Source: Stentor coeruleus
Lineage: Eukaryota; Ciliophora; Heterotrichea; Heterotrichida; Stentoridae
Assembly (NCBI GenBank): GCA_001970955.1
Contig: MPUH01001174.1
Location: 1 to 22,065 of the forward strand
Length of the DNA: 22,065 bases
Direction: 5' to 3'
The notes beneath the pieces were generated by a model that did not search any database, was not told the origin of the DNA, and saw only the letters and a program-made list of their open reading frames with translations. Every line of letters begins with the position of its first letter. Position 1 is the first letter of the stretch. Of this stretch, positions 1 through 8,249 are shown in pieces. The translations under genes and the position numbers were made by a program.

Positions 1-85
1 GATATCCAATATTCTTTAGTTTTTTTTTCAGCTTTGCCACAAATCATACCTGTATACTATAATTTATGTGTTCTGCTGTATAAAA

Positions 86-943
86 ATGACTAAATCAAGG
101 GTAAAAAAGGAAGAAGATAAGAAAAAAAACAACCTCAAATCTCTTCCAGTCCTCAGTACCTTAAAAGAAGGTTTACATCTAATAGGAAATCCGCCTCTTT
201 CTGTTATATGCATCATGCGTAAAGTTCATTTTCCTGCAATAAAACTCACATCAGAACCAAATACACACAAATATTTCACCCAAAGATATGGTCTTTTCTC
301 CAAATATGATGAAGGGATTCAACTTGACGATGAAAGCTGGTATAGTGTTACACATGAAATTATAGCTCAACATATTGCCTATATCTGTCGTAATTGCTCA
401 ATTGTTATGGATGGATTCGCAGGTGTTGGGGGGAATGTTATACAATTTGCTAAATACTGTAAGGTTTTAGCTGTGGATATCGATAAATCAAAGTTGGAAA
501 TGCTTGAAAACAACGCAAATATTTATGGAGTTTTATCAAATATCAAATGCATTGTTGATGATTTTCTTAATATCCCATCTCACAACTGCAGAGTTGATGT
601 TGTTTTTGCATCTCCACCTTGGGGAGGACCAGGTTATTTGAATTCGCGGGTGTTTGATATTAGTGAAATGGCTCCAAAGCTTCAGGAAATCCTCAGAGCT
701 TGTGAAAAAATCGCTGAAAACACAATTCTTTACTTACCAAAAAATTTAGACCCTTTAGATATATACAGGATTATCATGGAAACTCATCTGAAATACAAGA
801 AAATCGAATTTCAAGTGTATTATATCGGGAAGAATATCAAAGGCATCGGCTGTTTCTTAGGAGACCTTGTTCACCCAGACCTCGAAGACCTTAAATTTCT
901 TTTGAATGATAAAACATATATATTTAATAGAAATAATGGATAA
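86..943 (+). CDS. TGS1: TGS1-like trimethylguanosine synthase (RNA cap hypermethylase)
   Basis: This 285-residue protein is a class I SAM-dependent methyltransferase of the TGS1 family. TGS1 converts the m7G cap of snRNAs, snoRNAs and telomerase RNA to 2,2,7-trimethylguanosine, in the nucleus and Cajal body or nucleolus. The start is ATG at 86; the same frame opens upstream only with a GTG at 68, so the ATG is preferred. A short basic, Lys-rich N-terminus precedes the catalytic core. Visible family hallmarks are QRYGLFSKYDEGI just before the fold, SAM motif I DGFAGVGGN (about residues 109-117), the acidic VDID (about 130-133), and the catalytic/guanine-stacking SPPWGGPGY (about 176-184). A FLGDLV near the C-terminus matches the family ending. 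It is essentially a minimal catalytic version, without the long N-terminal extension of animal TGS1. Its stop codon lies inside the start of the downstream kinase. Confidence 0.94.
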   Translation: MTKSRVKKEEDKKKNNLKSLPVLSTLKEGLHLIGNPPLSVICIMRKVHFPAIKLTSEPNTHKYFTQRYGLFSKYDEGIQLDDESWYSVTHEIIAQHIAYICRNCSIVMDGFAGVGGNVIQFAKYCKVLAVDIDKSKLEMLENNANIYGVLSNIKCIVDDFLNIPSHNCRVDVVFASPPWGGPGYLNSRVFDISEMAPKLQEILRACEKIAENTILYLPKNLDPLDIYRIIMETHLKYKKIEFQVYYIGKNIKGIGCFLGDLVHPDLEDLKFLLNDKTYIFNRNNG

Positions 944-1865
944 GTACAAATATATCAAAACAATCGGAGATGGGACTTATGGAACTGTAAGTAAAGCTCT
1001 AGTTAAAGGTACAAGAGAATTTGTAGCGATAAAAAAACTTAAAAAAGGAGTGAATTCATGGGATGAATGCAGCGAAATGCCTGAGATTAATGTTCTAAGA
1101 AAACTAAGTCATGCAAATATTATCAAACTCAGAGAAGTAATCCGCGAAAGAGATGATCTTTATCTAGTATTTGACTACATGGAATGTTCATTAATTGACT
1201 TCCTCCAACGAAGCCCAAGCACCCATCCTCTAATAGTGTCGTTTATTCGTCAAGCAATGGAAGGATTAGCATACATTCATAAGGCGGGCTATATGCACAG
1301 AGACATGAAGCCAGAAAACATTTTAATATTAGACGACTTGTGTAAAATCAGTGATTTTGGCTTAGCTAAACGAGTTGGATGCCAAAGAAACACTGACTAC
1401 ATTAGCACTCGTTGGTATCGAGCTCCAGAAATCCTCCTTCATTCTCCAGTTTATACAACAGCTATTGATATGTTTGCTATGGGATGTATAATAGCTGAGA
1501 TTTATCATGGTAGAGCATTATTTCCAGGAACAAGTGAAGATGATCAATTAGAAAAAATTACTGCTACTTTGGGAACTCCGAATAACTGGAAAGATGGATT
1601 TGTTTTAGCTAGAAGATATGGGTATCAGTTTAAACAATATCCTGGAATGCTACTTAATGAAATAATTCAAGCCCCTAGGCAGGCTATTAGGCTTATGGAA
1701 CTTTTGCTTAGGTGGGATCCAAATGAAAGATGTACGGCTGCTCAGGCGCTACAACACCCTTTTTTGGCTGGAAATATTCCTGAACGGCGGAAACTTCCTA
1801 TTTATCCAGAACAAAGCCGAAGTACTGATCGTTTTAATAACTTTTCTAATAAAAAATCTTATTAA
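936..1865 (+). CDS. RCK-family (MAK/ICK/MOK-like) serine/threonine protein kinase
   Basis: This is a CMGC kinase of the RCK group, whose members (MAK, ICK/CILK1, MOK, LF4) control cilium length and ciliary transport. From ATG 936 the protein has 309 residues. Visible parts are the Gly-rich loop GDGTYG (11-16), VAIK lysine 33, helix-C Glu 50, HRDMKPEN (121-128), DFG (140-142), the RCK-type activation motif TDY (153-155), and STRWYRAPE (157-165). The N-lobe WDEC and the HANIIKLREVIRE segment are also typical of MAK/ICK. Only a short basic, Ser-rich tail follows the kinase domain, unlike the long tails of animal MAK and ICK. An in-frame ATG at 906 exists, but residues upstream of 936 do not resemble the family, whose members start just before the Gly loop. 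The chosen ATG overlaps the TGS1 stop by 8 nt. All catalytic residues are intact. Subfamily assignment is strong; the cilium role is family knowledge. Confidence 0.93.
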   Translation: MDKYKYIKTIGDGTYGTVSKALVKGTREFVAIKKLKKGVNSWDECSEMPEINVLRKLSHANIIKLREVIRERDDLYLVFDYMECSLIDFLQRSPSTHPLIVSFIRQAMEGLAYIHKAGYMHRDMKPENILILDDLCKISDFGLAKRVGCQRNTDYISTRWYRAPEILLHSPVYTTAIDMFAMGCIIAEIYHGRALFPGTSEDDQLEKITATLGTPNNWKDGFVLARRYGYQFKQYPGMLLNEIIQAPRQAIRLMELLLRWDPNERCTAAQALQHPFLAGNIPERRKLPIYPEQSRSTDRFNNFSNKKSY

Positions 1866-2031
1866 TTGCAATTTGAAATCTTAATATACCAAAATATAAT
1901 TCCCTAATCTCTATTAAAATTACAACCTCATTTCTAACCTACTTTATTTTCTTAAATAAAAAAGCATAATATTATCCTTCTCAAAAAATCCTTCTTCATC
2001 TTAAACCATTCTATTGATACGAAATATTCTA

Positions 2032-2469
2032 TTACTTAAGATCTACTGCTGTCGAACCTTTAGAAGCACCAATGCCAGGTCTTCCATGTTTGACTGGTTT
2101 ATAAGTTATAGAGAACTCAGCAAGATATCTTCCTATCATATCAGGCTTGATTTCTACTGGGACGAAAGTTCGACCATTGTAAATTCCAACAACTGAGCCA
2201 ACAAGTTCTGGGAGAATAATCGCATTTCTCAAATGGGTCTTTACTGCTTTAGGCTTCTCACCCAAAGGCACGTCCTTCTTAGCAGCCACACATTTCTTAT
2301 AAAAGCGGATGTATTTGTGAGGAACTTCTCTGTTAACAAGTCTTCGTTTTGCTCTTGAACCAAGCATTTTCACGAACTTATCTCTTTCCATCTTCACTAA
2401 GTCCTCAAGATCAATCCCCTTGTACGTATAGCGTCTGAAGGTCCTTTTCTTTGGTTGGGAATCTGCCAT
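2032..2469 (-). CDS. RPS15: 40S ribosomal protein S15 (uS19)
   Basis: This 145-residue protein is cytosolic uS19/RPS15, a component of the head of the small ribosomal subunit near the A and P sites. The length equals that of human RPS15. The N-terminus KKRTFRRYTYKGIDLEDL matches the eukaryotic form. The core KTHLRNAIILPELVGSVVG (77-95), YNGRTF (97-102), EIKPDMIGRYLAEFSITY (106-123) and KHGRPGIG (127-134) is the uS19 signature. The C-terminal AVDLK takes the place of the usual IPLK-type ending. It is on the minus strand, convergent with the RCK-type kinase (166-nt gap) and divergent from the unknown gene at 3170. No intron is visible. Confidence is very high. Confidence 0.98.
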   Translation of the reverse strand: MADSQPKKRTFRRYTYKGIDLEDLVKMERDKFVKMLGSRAKRRLVNREVPHKYIRFYKKCVAAKKDVPLGEKPKAVKTHLRNAIILPELVGSVVGIYNGRTFVPVEIKPDMIGRYLAEFSITYKPVKHGRPGIGASKGSTAVDLK

Positions 2470-3169
2470 TTATATTAGTTGGAATGGAGACTATGCAAGT
2501 GTAGCGAGATGATTTCGTTTAATTTAGAAAAGAATGTAAAAATATTGTGAAATTATTAGAAATAAGAGAAAGATGATGATTAAAGGAAAAGCTATAAGGT
2601 AAGAAACTTGGGAATATATGGATGGTCTTGACTAAGTTATTAAGTTAATTAGTTGAAGGGAATGCAATAAATTAATTATTTGCATATAAAATTTTTGTTT
2701 ACTGTATAAAGTGTGATTGGCTTGACTACTAAGTTTTATTAATCATTAGTTTTTAGATAATATTTTGTTATAACTTGAAATATATTTTTTTAAGTAGAAA
2801 TTTTAATATAATTTTGAATTCGCAACAGGAAATTCACTTTTAAACTAAATGCTTCACTTGATAATCAAGGCAATTCACTTTTAAACAAAATAATAACTAA
2901 ATGCTTCACTTGATAATCAAGGAAATTTTGAATTCCTCTTAACCATTTTCCAGCTTTTTAATGTTCACTCACTTTGCAAAAATATTTCATAGTTTCGAAA
3001 AAAATATACGCTAACATAATTTAAAATTAGTCAGTATAGTGAAAATATTGAATCGTCTTTGGAATTATTAATCTTTAAGCATTTATTCTTCTTAATCTTC
3101 ATTACTACTATATAATCCTTCCTATAGTCCTATTTTAGGAATTGCATTTTAAATTTTCTTATAGTAATA
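2470..3169. promoter_or_regulatory. 700-nt divergent intergenic spacer
   Basis: This AT-rich spacer separates the start codons of RPS15 (minus) and the unknown gene at 3170 (plus), so it should hold both promoters. I see no coding frame of note and no recognisable core promoter motif. The only clear structure is the partly duplicated block at 2831-2922. Confidence 0.5.
2831..2922 (+). repeat. Imperfect tandem duplication (25-mer plus 15-mer block)
   Basis: Copy 1 consists of a 15-mer at 2831-2845 (aattcacttttaaac) followed directly by a 25-mer at 2846-2870 that begins taaatgcttcactt. Copy 2 has the identical 15-mer at 2872-2886, then an extra 11 nt, then the identical 25-mer at 2898-2922. 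Sixteen bases of the junction (taaactaaatgcttca) recur exactly at 21166-21181, after the TPR gene. It lies midway between two divergent genes. Confidence 0.9.
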
Positions 3170-4327
3170 ATGTTGAATTTATCATCCCAACCCTTATCAT
3201 CACAAACTATTGAGCAACTTTTAGCTCCAAAACCTCGTGAGATCATTCCAAGAAAAAAAAATCTATCGAGTGATTCAGGTTTTTACAGAAATGAAAAGGT
3301 TGAAACAGTCTTATTATTGAAGCACGCTAAATCTCAAGCAAGAATCAATACCATGAGATTGAAAAAACAAGAAAATGAAGTAAAGGATCTTAGGCCAGTG
3401 CCAAAAATCAGCAAAATTTCTAAGCAGATCATAGAAATTAAAGAAGGTAAGGGAGATAGCACACTTTTCGGCTATGCGAATACAATAGTTTCAGGGACTA
3501 AAAGCTCCTGTGGATTTACTATGCATCCGAAACATAGCTTTTTATCATTAGCTGACTTAGATAACGAAGAAAACAAAGATGTGTCAAATCAAACTTCATT
3601 TCTTCATACAAAGAAAAGTTCTCAGGGGACATTTTCAAAAGAAAGTATTTTAAATTTGATTAGAAACAAAAATCTGACAACAAGATTCCGTGATAACTAT
3701 ACGGAAAGCTCAAATTTCAATGAAAATACTAATCTCCAGACTACTTACCTAAGTGAAAACAATCAAAATTTAAATCAAAAAACTGGATCTCTTATTAAAA
3801 AACATTCAGAGCTTACTATAAGTAGAATGGAATCTTCAAAAAGTCAGCCTGACCTTGCTTCAAAAAATAATAACGCCTTAGAAGAGATAGACAAAATAAG
3901 AAAAGCTTTGTTTTTTAAACAGCAAGAACAAGAAGTCGAGGAAAAAAAGAATATATTAAGTATGACTGTGCAGCAGAGAAATGAGTATTGGCTCAATAAA
4001 AAAAAGGAGAAGATTTTAAAGGAACAGGAAAAGAAAAAAGAGAAAGAAGTTGATAAATGCACATTTACCCCACAATTGGTTTCCAGGATTGACATTTCTA
4101 AAGACCTTAGAAGAAGTAAACCTACAACTTATTACTCGATGAAATACAGTGAACAGATGAATTCAGCTTCAAATATCAATAAGGGGACTATGAAAATGAA
4201 CTTCTCTAAAGATAAAACACCAAAACCTCTTTATAAAGCTTTGTCACCACATAGGCAAAATTATATGAAAGGCCCCTCAGCTGAGATAATTAAAAAGTCA
4301 ACTCCAATGGCACGCTATAGAGGATAA
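3170..4327 (+). CDS. Unrecognised 385-residue charged, low-complexity protein
   Basis: I do not recognise a family. The protein is hydrophilic with no signal peptide or membrane segment. It is rich in Ser, Lys and Asn (residues 110-235 look disordered) and has a charged helix or coiled coil around 240-295 (KKKEKILKEQEKKKEKE). Directly after the helix comes CTFTPQL (297-303). A short CTF-x-P motif after a charged helix recurs in many ciliate and protist proteins of structural character. Near the N-terminus, LRPVPKISKISKQI (74-87) resembles a short RP-x-I-S-x-x-S-K motif seen in similar proteins. The C-terminus is basic and Pro/Ser/Tyr-rich. A cytoskeletal or basal-body-associated role is only a guess. 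It starts at ATG 3170, is divergent from RPS15, and ends in TAA. Confidence 0.75.
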   Translation: MLNLSSQPLSSQTIEQLLAPKPREIIPRKKNLSSDSGFYRNEKVETVLLLKHAKSQARINTMRLKKQENEVKDLRPVPKISKISKQIIEIKEGKGDSTLFGYANTIVSGTKSSCGFTMHPKHSFLSLADLDNEENKDVSNQTSFLHTKKSSQGTFSKESILNLIRNKNLTTRFRDNYTESSNFNENTNLQTTYLSENNQNLNQKTGSLIKKHSELTISRMESSKSQPDLASKNNNALEEIDKIRKALFFKQQEQEVEEKKNILSMTVQQRNEYWLNKKKEKILKEQEKKKEKEVDKCTFTPQLVSRIDISKDLRRSKPTTYYSMKYSEQMNSASNINKGTMKMNFSKDKTPKPLYKALSPHRQNYMKGPSAEIIKKSTPMARYRG

Positions 4328-4500
4328 TTTTTATAATCATTTATTGCTGTTGAGATTTAAAATTTGATATATAAAGTTAGATAATTTTTGAATTAAAACT
4401 TAGAAATAGCGAGCGATAGTGATAATTTTTAGTTTTTATCCTTACTATTTTTACAAATTATGAATTTAAATTAAAGTAATAAAAGGAAATTTGAATTAGA

Positions 4501-5799
4501 TTATGCTATTGCTTGCTGATAAAATACTTTAAGCCTTTCTGGAATATACTTAAATGAATTCAATAGTTTCACGATAATATTTTATAGAAATTGTTTTATT
4601 ATTAATTTAATGTGCTTTCCTGCGTCTTTTACTTGTCCAGGAAGTCAAAAAATCAATAAAACTCTGTTGCCATCCTAATTAACTATTGAGATAAGTGGGC
4701 GCCAATATATCGCATCTTGAACTCATAAAAATTCTTTGGTTAACAATAATCGACGAAGCTCGCCAAATTGCCACTCCATCCAGCGTTTCATGAGAGACTA
4801 AGTATTAGTTTTTAGCAAAAAGATATAAAACTCTCATCCAAATACGGAAACTTTCCGATACTATCTCAATAGTCACAATTCCAAGACTCCAAATTGTAGT
4901 ATATCAGAATGTCAAAACCTTTAATTCATCACAGAATAATAGCAGAAATCATAAGGAATAAAACAATATATCAGCAAAAAAATATCTAATCATTTCATGA
5001 TTATTATGTATTATTTTCCAAAACAATATAGCATTTTAACTTTAGAATCACATAGACAAATTTTTTATTTAGTAGTATGTTCTCCTAATATTAACTCAAC
5101 TTCACAATCATTTCCAGTAACTAATTCAGGGACTATCAAACTAGGGATTTCCACAAGAGTGGCTGGCATACTGCTCTTGAATTAGCTGTGTAAGCATACC
5201 CAAAATCTGCTAGCATTACAGTTCCATTCAATGATAATAAGATATTATCTTTTTTATATCTCTATATATGAGAAGTCATTTTGTATTGCTTTAAGTTCTA
5301 GTCAAATCTCTCAAATTATATAAGTAATTGTCTTTTCTGATGTTTTCCCTAAATTATCAAAAATTAAAGAGGATTGTCAGAGATCATTTGCAAATGTTTA
5401 TTCAATGCTATGGCGAATTAAATGTTTTTTGCACTAGATGCACAAGGCATAATTTTAATTTCTTCGTCATATTTTTTACGAATTATAATATATATTGTTT
5501 GCTATTTCCATACTCATCTTCAAAGATTCCCAGAGCAAATTTCATTTCTCAAATGAGTGTTGAAGTTGGAGAGGTTGCTTAAAAGATAAGAAAAAGGTGG
5601 AGCTTTGGATGAAACTTTAGCTGTTTCTACTTTGTAGTAATCAACGCAACATCTTTTGTCTATACAATTTCAGTATTGCATTTTTACAAAATACTTTTCC
5701 TGAGTAGGAGTTACCGCATTTTAGGCATTCTCTTCCCTTGGATGTTAGTTTGAATGAAGTTTTGCATTTGAGGCATTACTCTTTGAGCCTAAAACACTT
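4501..5799 (-). pseudogene. Decayed FYVE-like zinc finger plus PAK/STE20-like protein kinase gene
   Basis: Read on the minus strand, the region shows ordered fragments of a multi-domain kinase, broken by frameshifts and stops. At about 5799-5640, CLKC and ECLKCGNSYSGK have the paired CxxC layout of a FYVE-type zinc finger, followed by VDYYKVETAKV. At about 5600-5520, SNFNTH has a weak CRIB resemblance. About 5470-5430 holds EIKIMPCASSAKNI, like the STE20 helix-C region. At 5300-5193 are LKAIQNDFSYI, (H)RDIKKDNILL and VMLADFGYA. At about 5190-5090 are TQLIQEQYASHSCGNP and IVPELVTG. At about 4890-4850 is IWSLGIVTIEIVS, then after a frameshift GKFPYLDE. At 4785-4680 are ELRRLLLTKE and QDAIYWRPLI, like subdomain XI. 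The same frame continues to 4501 with a C-terminal tail. About 200 nt separate VPELVTG from IWSLG, where an intact kinase has under ten codons. Plus-strand frames here are antisense shadows. Confidence 0.85.
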
Positions 5800-6295
5800 G
5801 CTATAATATTCATTATTAAGTTTAACTATGAATTTGCTTTTAATAATAATTTGCTTAAATTTCGATAGAACACATGATGTTTATGTTAGAAAACCAACTC
5901 TGCCTATATGAGATTAGTTGGCCATCTATTAAATATCTAAACAAAGTAACATTATTTTTGCTGAACTTAATGATATGATAAAATGATTTTTTATAGCTTA
6001 TTACTGAATAGTAATATTTGTTTGATAAGGATACTAATTTATTATAGTACAATTAATTTGTAATTTAATATATGAAATGTATATTAGATTTTTTATAGCT
6101 TTTAAGTAAAACTTTATTTAGATTACTGTAATCTCTGTATTCTCTATAATAATAACTTTTAAGGTGTAGAACTTTAACAATATTTAAATTACTGTACCTC
6201 ATGTGCAAACAGATCTTGGTATAGAATAAATATAAAACTTTTACCTTTTTGGTATAAATATTTTAATATTTATTATATAAGGGCTATATAATTAA
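5800..6295. other. Intergenic stretch, mostly featureless
   Basis: This AT-rich sequence lies between the kinase pseudogene and the dioxygenase gene. A 65-codon minus-strand frame (6052-5855) lies just upstream of, and on the same strand as, the FYVE-like remnant. It could be a further N-terminal fragment of that pseudogene, but I recognise no domain in it. No promoter element can be named. Confidence 0.4.
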
Positions 6296-7309
6296 ATGCT
6301 GAATAATCTCACCAAGGCCATCAGATTGACACCAATTACTTATACTGATATTCTTTCAGGTAAATCTTCAGGGCTAATAGAAGAAGCTTTAGGCCTAAAG
6401 GGGTCTGGTTCAATATTAGTTAAATGTGATGATGAGTTTTTATTTCTTCGTCGAAAAGTTCTGAATGGTATAAATCAGCTCAAGGCTCTTCCCAAAGAAG
6501 AACAAGTATTACTTGAAGACCCTGATTCAGGCTATCGTACTGGATTGAATTATGGCAAAATTGTCAGCAAGAGTAAAGGTCGGGTCACCAAGTCCTTTTT
6601 TAACGCTAATTGTGTGAGTGACAATCCAACACCTGTACTAAACAAAAATCGATGGCCTAAAAGTCTTACGGACTTCAAAAATGATTTCATCAAGCTTTCT
6701 ACTTATTTTGTTCAATTCACTATATCTGTAGCTAAAATTTTAGATAAACATCTGCAAAAAGAATTTCCTGAAATCAAGTTCCAGTCATTTGAAAAGACCC
6801 TTAAAGAGTCTGATCAGCATTTAGGACACTTATTAAACTATTATCCTCAAAATACCAAAACTGAAATAAGTCGATGGCATAATGATCATCAGATGTTCAC
6901 TATGGTAACTTGCCCAATGTATTTCAATGCTGAGGATAATGCTTTGATAGATGAAGATAATATTCATTTAAGGAGTGAGTTTGAACTTAAGAACAGAAAC
7001 GGTGAGATTCTACAACTGTTGGTAAAAAATGATGAAGCTTTGTTCCATGTTGGAGAAACTGCTCAAGTAATGTCAGGTGGACTAATACAAGCTACTCCTC
7101 ATGCAGTTATTACTAATGGTGATAGGCCAAATATGTACCGAAACACTTTAGTTGTATTCACTATGCCACGATCCGATTTTGTCATGAATAGTCCACTAGG
7201 AGATAAGGCTATAATTGAACATAAGGAAGTTTTCCCACTAAAAAAAAAATGGAAGCAAGGTATAAATTTTCAGGACTATAATGAAAACTATTTAAAATTT
7301 GAGCAGTAG
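6296..7309 (+). CDS. 2-oxoglutarate/Fe(II)-dependent dioxygenase, isopenicillin-N-synthase-like
   Basis: This 337-residue protein looks like a double-stranded beta-helix oxygenase that uses Fe(II), O2 and 2-oxoglutarate to oxidise a small molecule. The facial triad is visible as H195-N-D197 (RWHNDHQMF) and H269 (ATPHAVI), the usual HxD...H. Arg 282 in YRNTLVVF corresponds to the RxS/T that binds the 2-oxoglutarate C5 carboxylate. LNYYP (180-184), a short distance before the HxD, matches the conserved Asn-Tyr segment of the plant DOXC/IPNS-like group. The N-terminal half (1-160) corresponds to the DIOX_N region but is poorly conserved. There is no signal peptide. The substrate cannot be inferred from the sequence, and the neighbours give no pathway context. 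It begins at ATG 6296 and ends in TAG followed by a second TAG. Confidence 0.82.
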   Translation: MLNNLTKAIRLTPITYTDILSGKSSGLIEEALGLKGSGSILVKCDDEFLFLRRKVLNGINQLKALPKEEQVLLEDPDSGYRTGLNYGKIVSKSKGRVTKSFFNANCVSDNPTPVLNKNRWPKSLTDFKNDFIKLSTYFVQFTISVAKILDKHLQKEFPEIKFQSFEKTLKESDQHLGHLLNYYPQNTKTEISRWHNDHQMFTMVTCPMYFNAEDNALIDEDNIHLRSEFELKNRNGEILQLLVKNDEALFHVGETAQVMSGGLIQATPHAVITNGDRPNMYRNTLVVFTMPRSDFVMNSPLGDKAIIEHKEVFPLKKKWKQGINFQDYNENYLKFEQ

Positions 7310-7534
7310 TAGTTAAAAGTAAACAATTAACTAATTTCGATTTAAATAAATTTTTGCAAAGATATCAATTTAATATTTTCTTTAAAGTACTAAAAGCATT
7401 TAAAATTATTGTCTCAGTATCGATAAGTTTCAACAGTGAATATTTTGAAAAAAGAGACCTAATTCATCATTACCTGAGGCTGAACTAAAGATTTTAAAAA
7501 TGAGCATGCAAAGATGTTAGTTCTGAAGTATAAA

Positions 7535-7573
7535 AGCAATCTTCCATGCTTTAAATCATTTAGGAAGATTGCT
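7535..7573. repeat. Perfect 11-bp inverted repeat, 17-nt loop
   Basis: Arm agcaatcttcc (7535-7545) is the exact reverse complement of ggaagattgct (7563-7573), so the transcript of either strand could form a hairpin. An alternative shorter stem, gcttta with taaagc, overlaps it. No poly-T tract follows and the function is unknown. Confidence 0.8.
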
Positions 7574-7708
7574 GTAAAGCATTTTTTAACTAAAAATTTA
7601 AAGCAAATCATAAGTGAAAGCAGACATCTATATTTAAATTTAAAAAAAAATATTATCAACTAATAAGAATTTACCCTCCTTAAAAAGTTCAAAGAATGAA
7701 GCTATTAG

Positions 7709-7724
7709 TATCGTGATCACGATA
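7709..7724. repeat. Perfect 16-bp palindrome
   Basis: The sequence tatcgtgatcacgata is fully self-complementary. Palindromes of this length without a loop can be binding sites for dimeric proteins, or chance. It lies about 540 nt upstream of the receptor-like gene. Confidence 0.75.
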
Positions 7725-7806
7725 TTTATGTTAGACTATAGTTGCGTGAAGCTTTCTTACCTGCCCGGCTTCTCTTTTATTTTTTTGAATTCCTAAATAG
7801 CATTTA

Positions 7807-8184
7807 ATGTTACCTTCCGACTGGTTTGATGAGAGTCAGAGTTGAGGAGAAGACCCTAAAAACTTCTTAGTGATACATAATAGAGAATGAATAAAACTCC
7901 GGAATCCGTCACTTCCTTTATATATAAATTAAGATTCCCTAAAACTTTGTACTGAGAGAATCATCTATATAGACAAAGATTTTAAAGTTATTAAAGCTTG
8001 CACACAACCTGTGTTATTATTAATTTATATAGGAGAAGCTACTCAAATTAGAGCGACTATATTAAATACTTAAGAAAATTATCTAACGCATTTATGGACT
8101 TTCTTTGATTTAATACCAGATTTAGGTTTACTTGAAGCATGTTCTGGTTTTAAAAATAAATCTATCAATAATATTTGCATCTAA
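7807..8184 (+). pseudogene. Decayed coding frame of unknown family
   Basis: A single frame starting at an ATG (7807) runs 125 codons to a TAA, interrupted by four internal stops (two TGA, two TAA). Between stops it reads like protein, for example MLPSDWFDESQS, GEDPKNFLVIHNRE, DSLKLCTERIIYIDKDFKV and LWTFFDLIPDLGLLEACSG. Its composition is less repetitive than that of the surrounding spacer. I cannot assign a family. It lies 65 nt upstream of the receptor-like gene in the same orientation. It may be a dead gene or an ancient fragment; a chance frame is possible. Confidence 0.45.
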
Positions 8185-8249
8185 AAAATTATAATATAGT
8201 TCCTTTTGCTTTTCTGATATGAAAATAATTTTGAGTAAATTTATAAATT

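Larger units (their letters stand above)
7310..7806. other. Intergenic stretch with a hairpin, a palindrome and a 49-codon ORF
   Basis: No convincing gene is present. A 49-codon ATG frame at 7514-7663 (+) encodes a basic peptide I do not recognise. It contains an 11-bp inverted repeat at 7535-7573. A perfect 16-bp palindrome sits at 7709-7724. The 40 nt around 7750 are noticeably richer in G and C than their surroundings. Confidence 0.4.

Noticed and set aside
68..85. TGS1 starting at 68
   Set aside because: That codon is GTG; a nuclear gene should use the ATG at 86, and the extra residues have no family counterpart.
980..1005. gtaagtaaagctctag in the kinase as a 16-nt mini-intron
   Set aside because: Removing 16 nt would break the frame, and the encoded residues after the Gly loop (VSKAL) fit a normal kinase N-lobe.
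4680..4800. GC-richer patch as a tRNA or snRNA
   Set aside because: No T-arm consensus or cloverleaf could be drawn, and the minus strand reads as kinase subdomain XI.
5328..5582. 84-codon plus-strand ORF
   Set aside because: It is antisense to the kinase pseudogene fragments, has no family resemblance, and its opening is explained by the opposite-strand coding history. The 62-codon frame at 4997-5185 overlaps the same pseudogene and the extra DNA within it.
5855..6052. 65-codon minus-strand ORF as an independent gene
   Set aside because: It is short, AT-biased and unrecognised; more likely spacer or an N-terminal relic of the adjoining pseudogene.
7514..7663. 49-codon ORF as a small gene
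   Set aside because: No recognisable family or neighbour logic, and it contains a perfect inverted repeat that may be the actual feature.
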